Of a stretch of 64,000 nucleotides of DNA, positions 59,724 through 64,000 are shown in pieces (positions within the stretch are counted from its first letter, which is position 1; each line of letters opens with the position of its first letter). A model generated the notes under the pieces. That model was not told where the DNA came from and did no database searches. It saw only the letters and a list, made by a program, of their open reading frames with translations. This DNA comes from Pseudanabaena minima. GTDB taxonomy: Bacteria; Cyanobacteriota; Cyanobacteriia; Pseudanabaenales; Pseudanabaenaceae. Both the position numbers and the translations under genes were made by a program. The stretch is from contig NZ_CP159508.1 of assembly GCF_051131155.1 (NCBI RefSeq), forward strand, positions 2,542,001-2,606,000. The letters are read 5' to 3'.

Positions 59724-61061
59724 GTGTCTGGGAATGTATCTATAGATTTGTCACAGGATTTGCCACAAGATTTATTAGAGTCGATCCAACGCACTCGCAC
59801 AGCGGCGATCGCCCTAGCAAAATTGCCAACCACCTCCAAAAATGCTGCTTTAGAAGCGATCGCTGTTGCCCTAGAGCAACAAACTGAAATGATTTTGGCT
59901 GCTAATCAAAAGGATATCGCTGCGGCAAGTGCCAACAAATTGCCCAGCGCCTTGATCGCTCGCCTTAAACTGGATGCCAATAAACTGAAAGGCATGATCG
60001 CAGGTGTGCGCGATGTAATCCGCCTTGCCGACCCCATCGGCGATCGCCAAATTCATCGTGAGCTAGATGCAGGGTTAGTATTAGAGCGTTTGTCTTGCCC
60101 ATTGGGCGTAATCGGGGTCATTTTTGAAGCGCGTCCTGATGCGGTTACCCAAATAGCAGCGCTAGGTATTAAGTCAGGCAATGGCGTAATTCTTAAAGGT
60201 GGTAGTGAAGCTGTACATTCCTGTGAAGCGATCGCTTTAGTCATGTACAAAGCTTTAGAAGAGCTATTTACAAAACAAGGTAGCGTATCGCCAAATGTAG
60301 TGCAGCTATTGACCACCCGCGCCGAAACCTTAGCTATTTTAAAGATGGATAAACTGATCGATTTGATTATTCCTAGAGGTTCTAATCAGTTTGTGCGCTA
60401 TATCCAAGACAATACGCATATTCCCGTCCTCGGTCATGCTGATGGAGTCTGCCATTTATATGTAGATGAGTCGGCGGATTTGGAAAAAGCTGTCGCGATC
60501 GCTGTCGATAGCAAAACCCAATATCCTGCGGCTTGTAATGCGATCGAGACGATGTTGGTAAATAGAGAGATCGCCTCTAAATTTTTGCCTCTAGCTTTCA
60601 CTGCTTTGCAAGAGCGTGGTGTAGAGCTACGTGGCTGCGATCGCACTCTGGAAATCATAGCGATCAATCCTGCGGAAGAATCCGACTGGTCAACGGAATA
60701 TTGTGATTTGATTTTGTCCATCAAAATTGTTGATTCTCTAGAAGAAGCGATCGCCCATATCACTACCTACGGCTCGAAACATACCGAAGCGATCGTCACC
60801 GAAAATCAAGCGATCGCTGAAATATTTATGAGCGATATCGATGCTGCTGGGGTATTTCATAACTGCTCAACCCGATTTGCTGACGGTTTCCGCTATGGCT
60901 TTGGCGCAGAAGTGGGCATTAGCACGAGCAAAATGCCGCCTCGTGGTCCAGTAGGTTTAGAAGGGCTAGTTACCTATAAATATCGCCTTGTGGGTGATGG
61001 TCATATCGTGGCTAACTACACAGGTGCAAAGGCTAAAGCCTTTACCCATCGCGATTTATAG
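59724..61061 (+). CDS. proA: Glutamate-5-semialdehyde dehydrogenase (gamma-glutamyl phosphate reductase)
   Basis: The 445-residue enzyme reduces gamma-glutamyl phosphate with NADPH in proline synthesis. It is well marked by LANLPT-type start, RPDAVTQIAALGIKSGNGVILKGGSEA, VDSKTQYPAACNAIETMLVN (active-site cysteine) and NCSTRFADGFRYGFGAEVGISTSKMPPRGPVGLEGLVTYKYRL. It begins with GTG at 59724; the N-terminal 20 residues are slightly longer than usual (SGNVSIDLSQDLPQDLLESI). Its partner ProB is not in the window. A hairpin follows at the stop codon. Confidence 0.96.
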   Translation: MSGNVSIDLSQDLPQDLLESIQRTRTAAIALAKLPTTSKNAALEAIAVALEQQTEMILAANQKDIAAASANKLPSALIARLKLDANKLKGMIAGVRDVIRLADPIGDRQIHRELDAGLVLERLSCPLGVIGVIFEARPDAVTQIAALGIKSGNGVILKGGSEAVHSCEAIALVMYKALEELFTKQGSVSPNVVQLLTTRAETLAILKMDKLIDLIIPRGSNQFVRYIQDNTHIPVLGHADGVCHLYVDESADLEKAVAIAVDSKTQYPAACNAIETMLVNREIASKFLPLAFTALQERGVELRGCDRTLEIIAINPAEESDWSTEYCDLILSIKIVDSLEEAIAHITTYGSKHTEAIVTENQAIAEIFMSDIDAAGVFHNCSTRFADGFRYGFGAEVGISTSKMPPRGPVGLEGLVTYKYRLVGDGHIVANYTGAKAKAFTHRDL

Positions 61062-61090
61062 TGAAGGGCGGCGCAAAGCGCCGCCCTTCA
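61062..61090 (+). terminator. Perfect hairpin after proA
   Basis: tgaagggcggcg and complement with apex caaag, directly after the stop codon. Confidence 0.8.
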
Positions 61091-61097
61091 AGCTATT

Positions 61098-61216
61098 TTC
61101 TCATTATGAAACCGATTTTGGTGTTTCCAGCGCCTTTGGCGCTGGAAACACCAAAATCGTTTTTTTGAAAGCCCGCCAACGGCGGGCTTTCAAAAAAACG
61201 ATTTTTATAATGAGAA
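61098..61216. repeat. Two hairpins nested in an outer inverted repeat
   Basis: The outer arms ttctcattat (61098) and ataatgagaa (61207) enclose hairpin 1 (cgattttggtgtttccagcg, apex cctttgg) and hairpin 2 (cgtttttttgaaagcccgcc, tip aac). Together they form a cruciform-like unit of about 119 bases before the SPOR-like gene. Confidence 0.8.
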
Positions 61217-61309
61217 TTGCTGTTTGAAACTAAAGGAGATTACGTGAGTCTTGTAGAGTATGGTACAATCGCGCCCAATTTCATTTTTTGCTACCTTCAG
61301 CTCAAGCAT

Positions 61310-62137
61310 ATGAGACTCCACACACAAAACACTCTTCGCAACGTTGCCCTTGGACTAGTATCTCTATTGAGTATTAGCACCACTGCGATGAACGATTCTA
61401 GCGCCAACGCCCAGTCTTTCCCAAATGACTCATTCCCAGTAGCTGTCCCCACCAATGCCAGTAGCACTCAGTATCTCGTCTATTTACCCAATGTGGCAAA
61501 TGTACAACAGGCTAAGGTGTTAGCGCCCGATGCATTTATCAGTCGCTTAGCCACAGGTGAGCAGGTGGTACAACTAGGACGCTTCAATAACTTAAATCTT
61601 GCACAACGCCGTGCTGCTCAATTTAGTCAAGCAGGGCTAAATCCCCAAATCCAAACAGTACAAAATAAATTTGCAACTTTCCCCTCTGCTCCTGTTAGTT
61701 CGATACCTCCCATCCCTAGCAATAATCCTCCCATCTCATCCGCGCCAATTCCTGTGGAATCTATTCCAACAGTACGGGTAGATGAGCCATTACCCAATGT
61801 GCCTAACTCAGGGTTTCCTAGTAACAATGCGATCGAAATTGTGCGATCGCCTCAACCACTTCCCCCACAAAGTCAGTCTTTCCCGACTCAAAGTATTCCG
61901 CCAATCACTGCTCAAAACTCGACCTCTGGCGCACAATTACGCTATTTCGTGATTATTCCCACGGGTTTAGTATCGGAGTTGCAACGAGTCCAAGCGATCG
62001 CTCCTAATGCTCAATTACGCTCTTCTTACCGTGGTACTTATATCGAAGTACAAGGCTACCCTGATCGTGGCAGTGCTGAGACTCTCAACTTAACTATTCG
62101 TCGTCAAGGATTTGATAGTCGTGTTGTATTTTTCTAA
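61310..62137 (+). CDS. Exported SPOR-like protein
   Basis: The start at 61310 gives 275 residues with a signal peptide (RNVALGLVSLLSISTTAMNDSSANA). Alternatively a GTG at 61244 with GGAG 5 bases upstream would add 22 residues. Two related SPOR-like modules (YLVYLPNVANVQQAKVLAP then VVQLGRFNNLNLAQRRAAQFSQAG; YFVIIPTGLVSELQRVQAIAP then YIEVQGYPDRGSAETLNLTIRRQG) flank a Pro/Ser-rich middle. SPOR domains bind denuded peptidoglycan at division sites. A possible -10 (tacaat, 61264) could favour the later start. It resembles a family of cyanobacterial division-associated proteins, but I cannot name it. Confidence 0.8.
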   Translation: MRLHTQNTLRNVALGLVSLLSISTTAMNDSSANAQSFPNDSFPVAVPTNASSTQYLVYLPNVANVQQAKVLAPDAFISRLATGEQVVQLGRFNNLNLAQRRAAQFSQAGLNPQIQTVQNKFATFPSAPVSSIPPIPSNNPPISSAPIPVESIPTVRVDEPLPNVPNSGFPSNNAIEIVRSPQPLPPQSQSFPTQSIPPITAQNSTSGAQLRYFVIIPTGLVSELQRVQAIAPNAQLRSSYRGTYIEVQGYPDRGSAETLNLTIRRQGFDSRVVFF

Positions 62138-62169
62138 CTTCCGGCAGCGATCAGTGTCCAATCCCCAAC

Positions 62170-62220
62170 CAATAAAATTTTTAAAAGCTTTGCAAAGCAA
62201 CGCTTTTAAAAATTTTATTG
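62170..62220. repeat. Imperfect hairpin after the SPOR-like gene
   Basis: caataaaatttttaaaagc pairs with gcttttaaaaattttattg. The inner ttgc-aaa-gcaa is offset by one base per arm. Confidence 0.75.
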
Positions 62221-62244
62221 TGGTTTGTTTAAGCAAAATTTCCT

Positions 62245-62280
62245 ATAGAACAAGGGGAACTTAAGTCCCCTTTGTTCTAT
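62245..62280. terminator. Inverted repeat between convergent genes
   Basis: atagaacaaggggaactt is nearly complementary to aagtcccctttgttctat. It lies between the convergent SPOR-like and glycosyltransferase genes. Confidence 0.65.
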
Positions 62281-62290
62281 GAGTATTGTT

Positions 62291-63469
62291 CTATGAGTAA
62301 GTACGACCGCGCCAACTTTTGGGTTTGGTAAATGCTGAAATCCAAATTCGCATTACAGCAAAGGGATCAGCTAGAGGAGATAGCCAAAACCAAAAGCCCA
62401 CTTCGGTGTAACTAGTGCGAATGCCAAATACTAGTAAGCAGCGAATAAATATGAGAAAGACATTGAGCCAGAACAAAATATTTAGCAATAGAGATGGTAC
62501 AGGTTGCCAAATTGACAGTGCTATTAGCAAAGGTATTGGTAATCCTTGAACAGCAGTAAGTAACAGGCAATCAACAAAGGTTTGCGTCGGGGTTGAGGCA
62601 TCCTTAAGATCAAGCGATCGCCCCCATTCGCGCCATGTTTCTTCCATCGATGTATACATCCGCACCTGCATCAGTGCTGCACCATCAAGAAAGCCCACTT
62701 TTGCGCCACGTTGGGATGCGGCTCTAGCAAGGGTAACGTCATCACAAAATGACGACTTAGCAAGTTCATAGCCATCTAGTTCGACGAGCTTGGTGCGTTT
62801 TGATAAAAAACATTGACCATTTGCCATCACCCGATCTTCGGTAAACTGGGTGCGATCGCCTGTTGCTCCAAATCGAAAAATCAGGGTAATTAATAACGCA
62901 GGTTGTAACCATTGTTCACCTGCGGTTTTGAGAATAAACTTCGGTGACAGGGAAACAATATCAAAATTGTCCTCAGTGGCTTGCTGGACAAAACTGGCTA
63001 CTAGTCCCTTTTGTGGCAATGTGTCAGCATCAATGCCCAGCACCCATTCACTTGTAGGATCGCTATGCAAAAATCCTGTGTGTAAAGCCCAAGGGCGACC
63101 CACCCAACCTTCAGGCAGAGGATCATCGGTAATTAGTTTGAGAGGAATGGGAAACTCTTTTTGCAATTTATGCACATATTCGGGTGTGCCATCCTGCGAT
63201 CGGCTGTCAACCACGATAATTTCTTTGGCAGCTTGATCCCGTAAGCCTTCTAAACAAGTCGGTAAGCGATCGATCTCATTGAGTGTGGGGATGACTATCG
63301 AAACTTTAGGTGATTGCTTAGCTAATTCTTCGGCTGCTGGCTCAAGTGGAAGTAACGGTGCTGTGCGATCGCGGGCTGTGCTAAGACGTTTTAGCAATAC
63401 AAGTGTGGCGGGGACTTGTAAAAGCAAAAAAAATATTGGGAAACCTATCAAAAAAAGCGGATTATTCAA
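62291..63469 (-). CDS. cruG: Family 2 glycosyltransferase, probable CruG-type carotenoid 2'-O-glycosyltransferase
   Basis: The 392-residue protein has an N-terminal membrane segment (LFLIGFPIFFLLLQVPATLVLL), a GT2 catalytic domain (VSIVIPTLNEIDRLPTC, ADTLPQ as the DxD-like motif in GIDADTLPQ, and EDRVMANGQCFLSKR) and several C-terminal membrane helices ending in a basic WRGRTY tail. The overall form matches cyanobacterial CruG, which glycosylates 2'-OH of myxol to make myxoxanthophyll. A generic GT2 transferase is the alternative, so the gene symbol is tentative. Pigment-related position near peb/cpc genes is not informative, since those are 15 kb away. Confidence 0.75.
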   Translation of the reverse strand: MNNPLFLIGFPIFFLLLQVPATLVLLKRLSTARDRTAPLLPLEPAAEELAKQSPKVSIVIPTLNEIDRLPTCLEGLRDQAAKEIIVVDSRSQDGTPEYVHKLQKEFPIPLKLITDDPLPEGWVGRPWALHTGFLHSDPTSEWVLGIDADTLPQKGLVASFVQQATEDNFDIVSLSPKFILKTAGEQWLQPALLITLIFRFGATGDRTQFTEDRVMANGQCFLSKRTKLVELDGYELAKSSFCDDVTLARAASQRGAKVGFLDGAALMQVRMYTSMEETWREWGRSLDLKDASTPTQTFVDCLLLTAVQGLPIPLLIALSIWQPVPSLLLNILFWLNVFLIFIRCLLVFGIRTSYTEVGFWFWLSPLADPFAVMRIWISAFTKPKSWRGRTYS

Positions 63470-63515
63470 CTTCGATGGAGATGCTTATATTCTAAAAACT
63501 TATCCTATCGTAAAT

Positions 63516-63630
63516 TAACGTCAGTTCGACGAAAGCGAAAAATGGTAAGAATCGCTAAGCGATTCCTACTATTTTTCGCCATTTGCGTCGTGCTTTGCAC
63601 GACGCAAATGGCAATATCGAACTCACGTTA
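63516..63630. repeat. 115-bp TAACGT-ended element, copy 3
   Basis: The ends TAACGTCAGTTCGA and TCGAACTCACGTTA are identical to copy 2 (36311-36425). Internal hairpin 1 is partly decayed (cctactatt against aatggtaag), and hairpin 2 has tip gcgtcgtgc-ttt-gcacgacgc, replacing gcggcgtgc-gaa-gcacgccgc with both arms changed together. Confidence 0.9.
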
Positions 63631-63659
63631 AATTAAGCCACGCATTCAAATGTACCCTC

Positions 63660-63706
63660 AGGAAGTTTTTAAAAGCGTTGCAAAGCAACGCTTTTAAAAA
63701 CTTCCT
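63660..63706. repeat. Perfect hairpin with 22-bp arms
   Basis: The arms begin aggaagtttttaaaagcg and end ttgc, with apex aaa. The inner part is shared with the hairpin at 62170-62220, but the outer part differs. Confidence 0.8.
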
Positions 63707-63743
63707 TGGTTTGGTTTTAAGCGCAAAGCGTTCTAATTTACGA

Positions 63744-64000
63744 TTATTCTTCTAACAAACTTCTCAACATCCATGCAGTTTTTTCATGGACTTGCATCCG
63801 TTGAGTCAATAAATCGGCTGTAGGTTCATCACTTGCTTTTTCAGCGATCGGGAAAATGGAACGGGCAGTGCGAGTTACAGCTTCTTGTCCTTCGACTAGC
63901 AACTTGATCATTTCTGTTGCTTTAGGAACTCCTTCAGTTTCAGGAATCGAAGTGAGTTTCGCATAGGCTGAATATGTTCCAGGCGCAGGAATACCAAGAG
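63744..64000 (-). CDS. dps: Dps family DNA-binding ferritin, 3' part
   Basis: The minus strand ending at the TAA at 63744-63746 encodes GIPAPGTYSAYAKLTSIPET, then EGVPKATEMIKLLVEGQEAVTRTARSIFPIAEKAS and DEPTADLLTQRMQVHEKTAWMLRSLLEE. These are the last 85 residues of a Dps/DpsA-type ferroxidase, matching the C-terminal helices. The gene runs off the right edge, so its start and the ferroxidase residues in the first half are not visible. Dps dodecamers bind iron and protect DNA in stationary phase and under peroxide. The frame is certain; the exact subtype is not. Confidence 0.9.
   Translation of the reverse strand, partial: LGIPAPGTYSAYAKLTSIPETEGVPKATEMIKLLVEGQEAVTRTARSIFPIAEKASDEPTADLLTQRMQVHEKTAWMLRSLLEE

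Overview
The window is a piece of a cyanobacterial chromosome. The evidence is a complete phycobiliprotein block (pebA-pebB for phycoerythrobilin synthesis, cpcB-cpcA for phycocyanin, cpcE-cpcF for the chromophore lyase), very frequent HIP1 octamers (GCGATCGC), a GuaB3-type enzyme, CpcE/F HEAT-repeat lyases and a likely CruG-type carotenoid glycosyltransferase. The moderate AT bias, the phycoerythrobilin genes and the very dense palindromes suggest a Pseudanabaena-like organism, but that genus call is an inference. No rRNA, tRNA or CRISPR array was recognised.

Layout. 1-6.5 kb: a large HTH/NB-ARC/WD40 STAND protein (minus), an unrecognised exported protein and a lysozyme-PGRP-L,D-transpeptidase-like fusion. 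6.6-10 kb: a MEKHLA protein and a tightly packed minus-strand operon DUF29 - DUF433 - DUF5615 - Hsp70-like. 10-16.5 kb: BASS-type symporter, nadC, a GH57/DUF3536 hydrolase and an HtrA-like protease with PPC domains. 16.5-25.5 kb: a palindrome field, an Rcp1-type response regulator behind a broken histidine kinase, and a 2088-residue Ser/Thr kinase-AAA-histidine kinase. 25.5-32 kb: an AAA ATPase paired with a 1621-residue TPR-STAND-WD40 protein. 32-36.2 kb: ruvC, purT, gyrB. 36.5-41.5 kb: a cobalt/cobalamin block, with a B12 riboswitch in front of hupE-like, then cobW-like and cobG on the minus strand and cobL (cbiET) on the plus strand. 41.7 kb: glyQ. 42.9-48.4 kb: the phycobilin block. 48.4-54 kb: small regulators, a rhodanese, a DsbA-like protein, livG and livM separated by an ankyrin gene and an L,D-transpeptidase. 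54.7-59.6 kb: guaB3 and five response regulators without a kinase. 59.7-64 kb: proA, a SPOR-like protein, a CruG-like glycosyltransferase and the 3' end of a dps gene that runs off the window.

The most unusual property is between the genes. Nearly every gap holds one or more perfect or near-perfect palindromes, often with 20-29 bp arms and an apex of the form GC-nnn-GC. Several belong to families recognisable by length and ends: a 115-bp element with TAACGT/ACGTTA ends (three equal-length copies and a solo half), a two-hairpin element of about 91 bp (four copies, both orientations), a roughly 154-bp element with TTAGGACT ends, and nested elements whose stem base is conserved while the stem tip is replaced yet still perfectly paired. 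One repeat has entered the coding sequence of cobG in frame. Decay is also visible: a histidine kinase with an internal deletion, a 3' relic of a polyphosphate kinase 2 gene after pebB, and a relic of a second cpcE 3' end before cpcF.
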